A stretch of 64,000 nucleotides of DNA, taken from the NCBI GenBank assembly GCA_008692225.1, contig VICG01000006.1:687501-751500 (forward strand), in the 5' to 3' direction. The stretch comes from Monilinia fructicola. Lineage: Eukaryota > Ascomycota > Leotiomycetes > Helotiales > Sclerotiniaceae. A model generated the notes under the pieces. The model was not told where the DNA came from, made no database searches, and saw only the letters and a program-made list of their open reading frames with translations. Below, in pieces: positions 34,563-46,503 of the stretch (within the stretch, counting starts at the first letter, position 1; every line of letters begins with the position of its first letter). The translations under genes were made by a program, and so were the position numbers.

Positions 34563-35395
34563 GAGAAGAAAGCAAATGGTCGATCGCTATGGACTATAGG
34601 TAATACCCAGCTCGACCTAACCGTTGGATATCCTGTCTCGGCAACATCTTGTTTGGACTGTTAGTGGCTGTTGCTCATCGTTGGAATGAAACTTGTTCAT
34701 GTTCTGGGGGCTGTCTCATTGTGAGGAAATCCGGCTATGTATCAGCCCATAAAACAAGAAAAGCGGCAGTAACCGGATAATATGGCGGCGGTTCAACCAT
34801 TGTGTCGGGACCAGAGAAGAAGCTTAATTGGAGCCCGGGAACCAATAAAGAAGTTGAAAACCCAAACTGCCAAAAGCGTTAATATTGATGGTGCAATCGT
34901 CGGTTTATTATATGATTTGTTGAATTCTGCGGCGGCTGGAAGCTTGAGGATACTAGGGACATGAGCTGTAGAAGAACCAAAGTATACTTACAAGAGAGAG
35001 GACATTCTGAAAATAGGAATGTATTCGCATCCACACTCTTCTTCTTGTAGCTTCCGTTCTCCAATACTCAAATGCCTTTCTTTATTCGTCTTGTGAAGTC
35101 GTCTTAGAGACTGTGCAATATCATTCTGATTTTGTTGGCGAAGGGTTGTAGAATGTTCAGGTCAGCTCGCAATCCTTATCTGATATCATATGAGAGTGAG
35201 AAGGAAACGTTCAGATTTATATTGAACATTCAAACACTAATTGAAGGTATCGCCTCAAATCATATCGTGGGCTGGCAAACAATTGGCACATAATTGGGAT
35301 ATACGTTATATATCTACTACGAAAACTCCCCAAAATATCCAATTTGGACATTTTTATCCCGCACACCCTCAAGTTTCTCCATTAATATCTTCACA
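34563..35395. other. Intergenic; no gene seen
   Basis: Promoter side of the hydrolase gene and 3' flank of kynureninase. A 60-codon plus frame at 34782 has no supporting features. Confidence 0.4.
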
Positions 35396-36963
35396 CTAAG
35401 CCTCCTCACATTTCTGCAGGGCGGCATTGAAAATCTGTACAAATCTCCACACATCCTCATACGTATTGTATAGCGGCACGGGAGCGACACGGATAACATC
35501 CGGTTTCCGCTTATCCACTACAATACCGGCATCGTCCAACATACCCATGAGGGTATCTAGCCGCCCGGGTTTTAGTAAGACGCTGAGTTGGGTTCCTCTT
35601 GCAGAGGGATCAGCAGGAGTGATGATACGGAAAGCCGGGGAGGAGTCGGAGGGAATAGAGCTGAGAAGGAGATGTTCGAGATAGGCGGTTATATGGACGG
35701 TCTTTTGACTGATTTCCTGCATGCAGGTTTGATTGAAAACGGAAAGTGCGGCGCAGAGAGAGGTGAGATCTACGACGGAAGGATTGCTGATCTGATAACC
35801 GGATGCACCCGGAGATGGACGGAATTCTGTGGTTTTGGTTAGCGTCTATTCTTTGACAGCCTGAAGAGGTCACCTACTGTTATTCATCAAGAATCGACAA
35901 CTTTGATCACCACCATACCATCCCATTAGTCTATGCCTATACTTAGGCTTGTCCTCTCCTTCACTGTAATCGACTTCTCCGTGTCTCTCATGCACATAAG
36001 CTCCGGCGATACTTCCAGGACCGGCGTTCATATACTTATACGTACACCAAACCGCAAAATCGACATTCCAATCATGGAGTTGCAACGGTACATTTCCAGC
36101 TGCATGTGCAAGGTCCCATCCTACAATCAGTCCCTTAGATTGTGCATACGCGGTAATCGTCTTGATATCAAAGAGTTGTCCTGTGTAGTATTGGATACCG
36201 GGTAAGAGGAGCAAGGCGGAAGTGGCTGCGTGTTCATCAATTGTGCGGAGGACTTGCTCGGTGGAAATTTCGTATGTTCCTTCTTCTGGTCCAATCATGA
36301 CCATAGCTTCATCAGGCTTGTATCCATGGCCTCTGATTTGTGATTCAATGGCATAGTGATCACTGGGGAAAGCTTTCCATTCCATAATAATCTTCTTTTT
36401 TTCGGGAGTAGGTGTGTAGAATGAAGCCATTAACAAATGCAAGTTCATAGTTAAGGAACCCATAATAGCCACTTCGGAAGCCTTGGCTCCAACAATGGGT
36501 GCAGATTGCTTGGAGGCATGTTCGGCGAGTAATTGCCATTGTGTCAAAGGAGAATCTTCCAAATCTCTGAAATGACCATGGACAGCGATGGATGACCAAG
36601 TATCTAGATGTGCTTCAAGATACTCTTTTACACATTTAGGTTGAAGACCCAAACTATTTCCACAGAAGTATATGGAAGGTTCATCGGAGAGACCTGATAG
36701 ACGATCAGTTTATGTTTCCTTCCAATCATGTGATGGTGGGGGTAAAATGCAACAATAGACAAAGAGCAAACAAACGAACCTGGTTTCGCCAATTTTGTTG
36801 CTTTGATGTTCGCTTTTGATGGAATAATGTATTGATCACGAAATCTTCTCATATGATCTTTCGCATCAAGTGATTGCGCATATTCAAGTGTATTTGCTTT
36901 TGATGAAAAGGTTGGTTTTTCAACCTTTATCGATGGTTGCTTTTCCTCTGCTATGGACCCCAT
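35396..36963 (-). CDS. bna5: Kynureninase
   Basis: Exons 36963-36781, 36693-35877 and 35826-35396 give 476 residues, the usual size. Seen: [30 protein letters not shown], then [20 protein letters not shown] and [15 protein letters not shown] in the large domain, [20 protein letters not shown] with the PLP-contacting Asp and His, and [20 protein letters not shown], where the Lys of TYKYMN forms the Schiff base. The C-terminal domain has [20 protein letters not shown]. The enzyme is cytosolic and splits kynurenine or 3-hydroxykynurenine into (3-hydroxy)anthranilate and alanine. It faces an indoleamine 2,3-dioxygenase gene, the first step of the same pathway. Intact. Confidence 0.95.
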
Positions 36964-37747
36964 TTTAATGGTGGCGAATTTTGATGATTATGCTGTCTTG
37001 TTCTTGCTGTTGTTCTTATTCTTCTTCTTCTTGTTGTTGTTGCGGTTGTTGCGGTTGTTGCTGTTGATGCTGTTGATGCTGTTGATGCTGTTGATGCTGT
37101 TGATGCTGTTGATGCTGTTGATGCTGTTGATGCTGTTGTTGCTGTTGTTGCTGTTGTTGCTGTTGTTGCTGTTGTTGCTGTTGTTGCTGTTGTTGCCGTT
37201 GTTGCCGTTGTTGCTGTTACAGATTCCTTTACGAAGAGAGGCAATCAGCGAAATCCATGGATGCAAGATGATGAAACGAAAGTCGATTCAATTCAAAGTC
37301 AACTCTGATCATTTTGTAGCCGCTTTCACTATTCCATATTCACATAGTTATGATGCATTTGTCTCGCCTTGCGTCGGGCCAAGGAGATCTGCCCCTTCAT
37401 CCGCTTCCGCTTCCGTGTTCCGTCTCCACCCATCGTACACCTTTCCTCCTTAACTTATGCGATAACAATTCCGGGCATGATTTCAATATTGTCTGTTTCA
37501 TGGGTACCGTATATGGAAAGTGAGCAGAGAGATATTCACCGTACAGCCCATTGCTTTTGGCGAGTGCTGGAAGGGGAAACGTAAGACTAGTATCTTCGAT
37601 TCTGAGCTATAAGAGTTTATATTTCCCAATGCTTTCTATCTTTGTCCCGAACTTTAGTGAAAGATCAAGAATTTAAAATCAACTTATCAACAGTCATTGT
37701 TTAAGATATCCTTCTTCTCTTGCTTGTTTGCAAACTCCATCGTCAGT
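36964..37747. promoter_or_regulatory. Shared kynureninase / IDO promoter region with compound microsatellite
   Basis: A 784-base divergent interval. About half is a trinucleotide-based repeat described separately. An in-frame TAA nine codons before the kynureninase ATG shows the repeat is not translated as an N-terminal extension. Confidence 0.6.
37022..37217. repeat. Compound (TTG/TTGCTG/TTGATGCTG) microsatellite
   Basis: Plus strand: TTCTTCTTCTTG, then TTGTTGCGG units, about eight copies of TTGATGCTG, about eight of TTGTTGCTG and two of TTGTTGCCG. On the kynureninase sense strand this is CAACAG/CAGCATCAA. The period-3 nature opens long spurious frames (poly-Leu, poly-Asn) on both strands. 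Confidence 0.9.
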
Positions 37748-39153
37748 ATGCTCGGTCCATTAAATATCAATCTTTCCGAATTCGGAATCTCATCCAAAAA
37801 TGGCTTCCTCCCAGATGTTACTCCTCTTCCGCGACTGGAAACATTTTTGGAATGGGAAAATTTAGTTGATTGCATTCCGGACTTGCTGAAGGAAGGATCT
37901 TTCAGGCAACATGCCGATGCTTTACCCATACTCGATACTTCAAACTTACACGAGGAAGATGAATGGCGAAGAGCTTATCATTTGTTGTCATTTATGACAC
38001 ACGCATATATCTGGGGAGGTAAACGACCATCAGAGGTGAGTTTCTTATCTCGAATCGGAGCGACTCATGCACTAACTGAACTTCAATAGATATTACCCCC
38101 TCAAATTTCAAAACCGTTCCTGGTCGTAGCATCTCACCTCGATCTTCCCCCTACCGCCACATATGCCGCCCTTAATCTCTGGAATTTCACCAGCACTTCC
38201 CCCACGCTCGATCTGACAGATTTGCATCATCTTTCCTGTCACCACACGTTCACCGATACCCCTTCAGAATCCTGGTTCTACCTAATCTCCGTGGCGATCG
38301 AAGCCCGTGGAGCGGAAGGCATCCCCCTCATGATCACGGCCATGAATGCTATCCGTGCCGATAAACCATCCATCTTGGTTTCCTGTCTAGAAAAATTCTC
38401 GCAGTGTATCAAAGATTGCGGTGCGCTCCTCCAACGCATGCACGAGCAATGTGACCCAGAAGTCTTTTATCATGTCATTCGACCGTTCTTAGCCGGGAGC
38501 AAGAATATGTCTGCAGCTGGATTGCCGAGGGGCGTGTTTTATGACGAGGGAGACGGAAAGGGTGAATGGAGACAGTATAGTGGGGGAAGCAATGCGCAGA
38601 GTAGTTTGATGCAGTTTTGGGATGCGGTGTTGGGGGTGAAGCATGCACCCCTGAGACCTATGGGTAAACCTCCCACCGAAGGGATCTCGCCGAAGAAAGA
38701 AGGCGGAAATGGCTTCTTGGATGTACGTTCCCACCCTCATCGCATGAGAAAATTTTGCCCTAACATAAAATCCAGGAAATGCGCAACTACATGCCCGGGC
38801 CCCACCGCGCATTCTTGAGCCAAATCTCCGACGTCTCTCCCATCCACACCTACGTCGATAACGCAGCCTGCTCGTCCGAAGTCTCCAATGCCTACAACCA
38901 TGCTGTAGAAACATTAACGAGATTCAGAGATCTTCACATCCAAATGGCGACTCGATATATCATCAGCCCATCTCGGAAAGCCATGGCCGCGGCTACAGAA
39001 AAAGAGAACGCCGACTTGAACATAGGAGTTGAGACAACAAAGAAGGGTGCAAAGGGTATCAGAGGAACAGGGGGAACACAACTACTTCCTTTCTTAAAAC
39101 AGAGTAGAGATGAGACGATGGAGGCGGCTGTAGATGTCGTGGAGAGTCCTTAG
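37748..39153 (+). CDS. bna2: Indoleamine 2,3-dioxygenase
   Basis: Three exons, 37748-38035, 38090-38722 and 38776-39153, give 432 residues. Seen: an N-terminal helical domain (FLPDVTPLPRLETFLEWENL), FMTHAYIWGGKRPSEILPPQ, then ISKPFLVVASHLDLPPTATY, WFYLISVAIEARGAEGIPLM in the haem pocket region, FLAGSKNMSAAGLPRGVFYD, SNAQSSLMQFWDAVLGV, and the C-terminal MRNYMPGPHRAFLSQISDVS. These are hallmark blocks of fungal IDO, a haem enzyme opening the tryptophan indole ring to N-formylkynurenine. The start was taken at MLGPLNINLSEFG; an in-frame methionine 17 codons upstream is possible. Known: the pathway leads via kynureninase to anthranilate or quinolinate/NAD. Intact; divergent partner of kynureninase. 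Confidence 0.93.
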
Positions 39154-39227
39154 ATTTCGGAACAGCGGGGCAATTGGTTAAAATAGACATGGGAATGGCG
39201 TTTAGATATGATTCATGATAGATAATA

Positions 39228-39620
39228 AAGACATTTAAGAAACTATTAAAAGTTTCGAATAAGGGAATTCATAGTAGCGATCGATCCATTATTAAAACGA
39301 GTCTCAAAAAAGCAACTATGAAATCTTTAGACTCATTCCATATTCCTCGATCTCAAAAAATATAAAATGAAGATTCGTTTTCATTATATTAACCTGATAT
39401 AGCTAAAACGGGCGTTAATCCTAAAGATATATACTTATATTAGAATTACTAGTTGATCTAGTCTATCCGCTTATATAGAATGCTGTACCATTTTATAATC
39501 TCGCTAATTTCGAAAAGTATAAAATATAACTAAATGTCTTTTGACAAAAATACCATATTCATAGAGTATGCCTATTATATAAACTATGAAAATGGAAATG
39601 AAAACTGGCTAAATGTCTCT
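39228..39620 (+). repeat. Direct repeat, copy A (about 390 bases)
   Basis: Shares long stretches with copy B at 39911-40310: AACTATTAAAAGTTTCGAAT, AGCGATCGATCCA, TATAATCTCGCTAATTTCGA, and CTATTATATAAACTATGAAA. Identity looks like roughly 75-85% by eye with small indels. The first third is a degraded version of a reading frame that is open in copy B. Confidence 0.8.
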
Positions 39621-39910
39621 AATGATACAAGAGAAAAGTTTAAGCCCAGAACACCCCCGAGGATGTAGAGGTCCCGTGGTACGGGCCAGACGTGGGTATT
39701 CAATTCAGTTGATCTCGGAAGAACCTAGCCCTCGAAATCTCTTATTTCGCGAGTCTTATCTTAACCTTGAGATCAAGTCCTCCAACTTGTCGATACTGAA
39801 GTCGAGCAAGGCATACAAGTGGACCAAGCATGAAGCCATTGGAACAATCTGTGGTTGAGGAAATTGATCGGATGGGAGGATGTTGATCGTATGCCTGATA
39901 GAAAGTTAAT
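39621..39910. other. Unique spacer between direct repeats
   Basis: A 290-base stretch with a plus frame (39613-39858) of no known family. Its downstream continuation in copy B gives MPDRKLIETFGKLLKVSNEE, suggesting a former short gene partly duplicated into copy A. Confidence 0.4.
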
Positions 39911-40310
39911 AGAGACATTCGGGAAACTATTAAAAGTTTCGAATGAGGAGATTTGTAGAAGCGATCGATCCACTGTTAAAACGAGTCCCAAAAAGGCAAC
40001 TATGAAATCCTTGCTCCACTTTATATTCCTCGAGATCGAGGAATATAATGCCAAAGTGAAGTTTCATTTTCATTGAATTAATCCAATATAGTGAAAACGA
40101 AGGCTAATCATGAAGATATATGCCTATATTAGAATTACTACTATCTCTAAATCAATCTAGCCTATAGAAGACTATACCGTTTATAATCTCGCTAATTTCG
40201 AAAAGCATGAAATATCGCTAAATGCCTTTTATCAGAAATATCATATTCATAGACTATGCCTATTATATAAACTATGAAAATGAAAATGAAAACTGGCTAA
40301 ATGTTTCTAA
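39911..40310 (+). repeat. Direct repeat, copy B (about 400 bases)
   Basis: Diverged direct copy of 39228-39620. It contains an inverted ATATTCCTCGA...TCGAGGAATAT hairpin (about 40022-40046) absent or weakened in copy A. No terminal TG...CA, primer-binding site or polymerase coding was seen, so an LTR origin is not supported. Confidence 0.75.
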
Positions 40311-40618
40311 CATTTGGAGTTAGTACGAGTACCACCCAACACGAATCGAAATATTGAGCTAATTATCATATAAGAGCGGGCGGGTATTAAAAATCCATAG
40401 CTGTTATCATACAAGAGCTAAATTGACCCGAGATATATCTCATACTGACCACTCGACAGAATATCAAACACGGATCCCAAATCTCATGGCGGAGCACTTC
40501 CATAATCCATTGTTCCTCCTCCTGGCCATCCATCTTATATACATACGTCTATATACCTACGAACAAAATTAACCCCCGGTCTCCAGAAGTGGGAGGATGC
40601 ACTGGGAGACTAGTAAGA

Positions 40619-41904
40619 TCACAACTTACTCTCACCACCCCCGCTCTTAAGCTCAATAACCAGCTTCCCGAACTGAGTTCCATTTTGCATCTCTTGAAAC
40701 AACTCGTCAATTTCCTTTAGGTTATCGATTCCCTTTACAACCCTTGATACGACGGGCTTGATCTTGTGTTCGTTGACGAATGTAATCATATCTTTGAATT
40801 CTTTTCGTGAACCCATCGTTGAACCTTTGAGCTCGAGATTCATGAGATTGGCTGGCATGGACCAGTCCATTTTTGGAGAGATGGTCATGCCGTACTGAAC
40901 TATGGTACCGCCGAGCTATTAGGGGGGGAGGTTAGTGTTAAAATGTATGGGGAAAGGTGTGGAAGGTAGCTTAATCCAGAGGGAAGCGAGTAGGATGAAA
41001 AAAGGGGAACCTACCTTCAATAACTTCGTCGCCTTCCTCACAATATCACCACCGGCCCCATCAACAATCAAGTCTAGCGTCCCCTTCCCATACCCCTTCA
41101 ACAATGCCTTTAATTCCTTCTCCCACCCCTCACCTTTATAACTAACCCCCCCTTTCGCACCCAGACCCTTCGCCCTCTCAATCTTGCCCCCATCCCCACT
41201 CGTAACAAAAACATTGCTCCCCAACCCCACCGCAAACTGAAGCACGTTCAAAGCCACCCCCCCTCCAATCCCCGTAACCAGAATATTCTTCCCCGCCCCG
41301 TAATTCCCCTCTCCCCCCTTCGTGACCAACGCCCGCCAGCCCGTCAACCCCGTCAGAGGCAACGCCGCCGCCTCCGCATCCGAAAGATGGCCCGGCGCCT
41401 CCTCAACCTCCGCCTGCTCAACCACGACCTCTTCAGCCAGCGTCCCGATAGGAATCGTACTCGTCCCCCCAAGGATCTTATACCCGCCTTCTTCTTCCGG
41501 CCCGAAGGGATCGTCTTTCCAACCTCGTCCTGGGGTCAGGATCACGCGTTTCCCGAGCCAGGATTTATCTGCCGAGGAACCGACTTTTGAGACGACGCCG
41601 CATGCGTCCGCTAATATGGGGGTTGTGAAGGAGGGGGCGGGGTAGAGGTGTTGGCGGAGGAAGAGGTCGCGGTGATTGAGGGCTGTGCTGTGGATTTGGA
41701 TGAGGAGAGAGGTAGGGGAGAGGGGGGGAGTGGTGTGGGTTGTGATTTCGAGTCTGGGTGGTCTATCAGATCAAGGTGTTTTATGGGGAGGGGTGAATTG
41801 GGATGATGCAGATGGGATAAGTCAAGAAAAGGGGGGACAAACGGATAGTAAACTTTACCCGGTTTCCCACCCTCGATCTTCTGCATTGTTATTGCTTTTG
41901 GCAT
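40619..41904 (-). CDS. Zinc-independent medium-chain dehydrogenase/reductase (quinone-oxidoreductase-like)
   Basis: Three exons on the minus strand from MPKAITMQKIEGGKPG (41904) to a stop at 40619. Seen: LLIQIHSTALNHRDLFLRQH, a catalytic-domain marker of MDR enzymes, ADACGVVSKVGSSADKSWLG, LPLTGLTGWRALVTKG, the Rossmann nucleotide-binding GAGKNILVTGIGGGVALNVL, LDLIVDGAGG, and GTQFGKLVIEL at the end. No structural zinc cysteine cluster is seen. These enzymes reduce alkenals or quinones with NADPH in the cytosol. The coding stretch is notably more C-rich than its surroundings. The middle intron lies near 40915-41010. Confidence 0.85.
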
Positions 41905-42526
41905 GATGGCGATACTTCTATCTGTAGCTCAACTCCGCTATAGCAGTTGGTTATTTGAAAGTACAAATGAGTTGATTGATCGATCTGTCAGTTAGATGGT
42001 GGAAAGATAATTACTGACTGTACTTGCAATGGTAATTAATTCAACAAATAATGATTTCAAATAGAGCCACAGCTCCATTCACACCCGGCTTAACACCCCG
42101 CATTGCCCGCACCAAGCCTCGGCACAAACCTAATCGAAGACAGGGATCTGTTGTTCGGTAAGAGCTCCTTTCCATACTCAGGAGAATAGGAGAACTGCTT
42201 CCATTAAGGTTACTTTTAATTTTCTGATACCTCATTACATTGCTGGAGTTGTGTTTAGTATGAAGTGTAAGTTAACAAAACCTATACTATTTTTTGCATT
42301 ATCTATACTGAATTAGATTTCCCTCTCAGAAAACATACTATCGTTTAGTATCATTAAATTATGTCGTTTCAATCTACGCCTTCTTAATTAAACATACACT
42401 TGTCAAAATCATGAATTTTCGATTTTGCTTGCAACAATTCTACATAATACATTTTTAGTATCCACGGCTGCAAGACTTGCAAGCCAATAACTCCAACAAA
42501 TCACATGGCAATCCCTTTTGCACCCA
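41905..42526. other. Intergenic; no gene seen
   Basis: Promoter side of the dehydrogenase and 3' flank of BMS1; AT-rich, without a convincing frame. Confidence 0.4.
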
Positions 42527-45500
42527 TTATCTTCTTCTCTTTCCACCACCACCACCATCCGTATCAGCCCTCCTCTTCTTTCCCTCCTTCCTCCAGTATT
42601 CCTGTTTCTCCTTCTTCTCTCTCTCCCCCCTTTTCTCTTCATTCTCTGCCACCTTCTTTCTATACACCTCTCTCCTCTTTTCATTTGCCACCTTCCTCTT
42701 CGCTACCTTCTCGTTTCTGATGGTCATTAATTTCTGCATCAAATCTCTAGCCTTCTTCTCTTCTCCTCCGACTACTACAGCTCTCTTCTGCATGTATGTC
42801 GGTTTGCTCTGCTTCTTCATTTGTACAATTTGACTCTTATATGGAAGTTCTGCAGCCAAGGCACGTGGCACTCGTAATGGATTGAAGTGACGAGTAACTC
42901 TTTCGACAGGTTTATAGTGACTATTTTTCTGGTCTGGTGTAGGTAGATTTTGGTCACGACGAACTTCACCTGTCAGTCGCATACCTTCCCATCCAATAAG
43001 ATTTGTCACAGGGTTGTAAAATCTATGGGGTTTGATCGGGTACCAGGCTCGTAAGAAGACGATATCGCTCATCAGAATCTTGTCTTCAAAGGTAGCACGG
43101 AAATAACCTTCAGGCTTGGCAAGAGCACGTTTAATCTGACCTCTAATACCCGAGACAGTCTTGATGGAAGCTCCCTCAAACTTGGCGATTTCTAATGAGG
43201 TATTGAACATATCTTTGATGAAAGCAGTATTCTTGTAGATCTTGTATGGGGTACCAGTGAGCTTGAGTTTCTTGACGGTTTCGGAAGATTCATCAACCGT
43301 CATAACAGTTCCAGTAGCTGCAATTCGGAAACCAGGGTTCTTATTGGAGAATGATTGGTAGCAGGAGAATCCGGTATTGGGTGCGATGAATGGGCCATAA
43401 AATGTACCGAAACAATGCATATGTTCTGGGGTGTACTTGAGCATACGATTTCTTGTTCGATTGTCCGAAGTACTGTAGATTGGTAGAGTTTGGAATCTTC
43501 TCCATCCAAGAGATATGATAAGAGGATCATTGGTTTTGAGAATCTTCTTATGCCATCTGTGTCTCTTGATCTTGACCTGTACGAAACCAAATCGATCCTC
43601 GGTTGGTGTCAAACCCCCAACTATGATTGGCATTCGTGGATTAAACCGAGTCACAAACTCAGACGCTACTCCCTCAATAACGATTTTGGCATACATTCCT
43701 GCGCGATAACCCTCGACATTAATCCTTTGACTTTCATCGAGATTCTCGAATTCAGCTTTGTTGATATCGAGTTGTTTCTGAATAAGTGCTTTCTGTGCAT
43801 CGTACCATTCATCTTCACCAAATTCGTCATCTCCACCAGCTTCTCGCCTTGCATTTGCCTTGTCATTGTTGAATCCATCTCGGTCTTCTTCTTCGAATCG
43901 CAATTTGAGTTCCTCTTTTCTTCTGGCATTCTTCTCACGTTCGGCGTCAATATCTTCCGGTTCGTCTGCTTTGTGCTCTTCTCCAGTTTCCAGATCCTTG
44001 AACTCTCCATCACCCTCATCATCTTCGTCATCCTCGTCATCCTCATCCTCATCACTGCCACTGCCATTACCCTTGCCCTTCAACAAATCAGCTGTCGCGA
44101 AACGTTGTCGAAGTGCTTCGATATTATCCTCCACGGACCATTTTGACTCCAATTTTTCATAATCAAGAAATGGAATTGCTCGATCATCCATGATTGCATC
44201 TTCATCTTCTCTACCAGTCTTCTTGAAGAACTCGTCTTCATCGTCAGATTCCTCAATATCCTCTTCCTCATCTTCAATTTCCCCTCGCCACCTTTGAAGA
44301 ACTTCTGTAGGGGTAAGCGATTCATCATACATAAGCTTCGCCAGATCCGCAGTTCGGTAAGACTTAGTTTGCCCATGAAGCTTTCGCGCAGTCTCTAACA
44401 TATTCTGCTTCCAACGAGCTGCACCATCTTCATCATCTGAGTCAACTTCATCATCATCCATGTCATCACCAGATATGGAGCCAAGATCCGAATCACTGTC
44501 AGCGAATTCAATATCACCGCCAGCCTCATCTTTATCTTTCCTGAATGCTTTCCCCAACTTGTCTTCGGTAATCTCTGCTTCATCGCCAGAATCCAATTCT
44601 TCATCACTGGCAAGTCCATCATCCTCAAAATCTTCGTTATCTGAACCCTGATCCCGGTCGACAAATCTTGCTGATCTTTGGTGCTTCCGTCCAGAATCCT
44701 CTTCCTGGGGTAGTGCTTTAATGGTATCGCCATTACTAAATAACCTTACACCCTCGTCCGTTTCACCTAAAAGTCTTCTCTCTCCCTGTAAACCAACAAT
44801 CATCTCTTCTCCCTCGCCACGCTCATCATCCTCTGCGTCCGCGTCGAAATTGAATCCTTTATCACGAGTGATCCATATAGTATCTCCGTCTATTTTGAGT
44901 CCACTTTTATCAGACATTGGGGCATGGAGTTTTTTTTCCTTCTCATCTAAACGTCGCCTGCCTGTCTTTCCAGATGCTTTAGCAATTGCTTGATCCATGA
45001 ATGGCGTAGGACAAGGATCGGGTAGTGCTTCCATGGCGGATACTGAGAAATCCCCAAGCCCAGGTATATGAACCCTTTGACCTTGCGCCGCAAAATTTGT
45101 GCCTCGTAGATACCCCGATAACACAACCGTTCGATCGCATTTTTCGTCTTCCTCAATTTTGGTTGGATGAGTGATGTCCCTAAAACTGTCGATAATAGTA
45201 TAAGGATGTGTGTTGCGCCAAATCAAAGGTCGGGGATTCTTCATGACGGATATAAATCTGGACAAATTGTGAATTTCTCGATCCGGATATCGTCCATTGA
45301 TAACTCCAGAGAGGTAAAATAGATGTGCACCCTGGTATAATTCGCTCCAAAATCGATTCTTGAGTCGTTTCTTCGCATCCTTGAGAGTCTGTGGCTTTTT
45401 GAAGAGATCTAAATGCGTGAGAATTCCAAAAACGTTACCCGGCATACCACTCGAGGATAAGATATTCAAAAACTCCATTGTCTCCATCTCAAACCCAAAA

Positions 45501-46021
45501 TTTCCATCAATCATTAATAATACAATGTCCGCCACCTTTGACATGTCCACCATAGCTTCGAGTTCATTCGGGCATTCCACAAATGTAAGTCTTTGGCGCT
45601 TCGAAGTGACAACCGTAATTGGCCCTTGAGGATCTGATAGCGTCTCTTTCGCATAGCGTTTGACCAAGGACTTAAGTAGAGTCGTCTTTCCAACACCCGG
45701 CGGTCCAACGATTGTAACGAGGCGTGGCGGCGGTTCTTCTGGCAATCGATCGATTTGAGGAACATGAAGACGTTTTTCTTTTATCTGCAATCGTCAATAG
45801 ACTGGCACATGGAGTCCTAGATAGTTGAGCATACATCATGCGATCGTGCAGCACTTTTTGCCAATCTCCCTGGGTTTGCGAAACTGAATGCTTTTGGATT
45901 ACGCTCTAATAGGTCTGTTAGTATGCGAAAAGGTAACGGATTGAAGAGCCAATAACTAACCTCCAGTCTGCTTCTTCTTCTCTTTGGGGGCCCTATGAGG
46001 CCTATTCTTTTGTTCCTCCAT
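42527..46021 (-). CDS. BMS1: Ribosome biogenesis GTPase BMS1
   Basis: Exons 46021-45961, 45905-45835 and 45784-42527 give about 1129 residues, the expected size. Seen: MEEQKNRPHRAPKEKKKQTG, FSFANPGRLAKSAARSHD, the P-loop VTIVGPPGVGKTTLLKSLVK, VECPNELEAMVDMSKVADIV and GILTHLDLFK of the G domain, the AARP2CN region near VVLSGYLRGTNFAAQGQRVH, a long acidic Asp/Glu-rich middle, and the C-terminal RIBIOP domain (GMYAKIVIEGVASEFVTRFN, IVGGLTPTEDRFGFVQVKIK, FYNPVTNLIGWEGMRLTGEV) followed by a Lys/Arg-rich tail. Known: nucleolar, with Rcl1 it matures the 40S pre-rRNA within the SSU processome. The acidic repeats produce many spurious plus-strand frames. Confidence 0.96.
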
Positions 46022-46503
46022 GATTAATTGGTTGAAGGAGATGAGTTGAAAAAGCTACTTCGTAATGCGCCGACAACATTTAAATTCTTCCTAAATATTT
46101 TTTTTACCCTTCACCGGAAGAGTTATCACCGATCATGAAGGCTAGGCCATTAACGGTTAGCTTCTACCTACGAAGTCCACTCTTATCCGTTATCAGATTT
46201 CAAGGGTCGTGATTGATTGATTCTAGACTGATAATTGATAACGGGGCAGTTCCAAGGTTGTATTGGAATGCGAGGGCTCCCTAGGTAGGTTTAAGTGCTT
46301 GCTAGCTTACCATTCATACGGAGGATCGCTTAGGTTGTAAATAGAACTCAAGTTAGGGGCGATGGCTAGGTTACACTTCTTCTAAATGTAGCGGAATTTC
46401 TACGATTTATATTCATGTATCTAAGGTTACCTCTATGATATCCATTTTGGCTATCTTTCCCATCTTTTCCATTTTATTCTAACTTTAACTCACCCCCTTC
46501 CCT
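46022..46503. other. Intergenic; BMS1 promoter side
   Basis: No gene seen. Contains several CCTAGGTAGG-like words near 46280, which recur elsewhere in the window. Confidence 0.4.

Noticed and set aside
36951..37453. Long open frames rich in Leu, Asn or Thr/Ala on both strands
   Set aside because: They are reading of a trinucleotide microsatellite in all phases; an in-frame stop separates them from kynureninase.
39228..40310. Direct repeats as retrotransposon LTRs
   Set aside because: Core is only about 290 bases, with no primer-binding site, TG/CA ends or polymerase coding seen.
43490..44733. Plus-strand and alternative minus frames of 60-218 codons over BMS1
   Set aside because: They are shadows of the acidic Asp/Glu repeats of BMS1, which has the full domain order.
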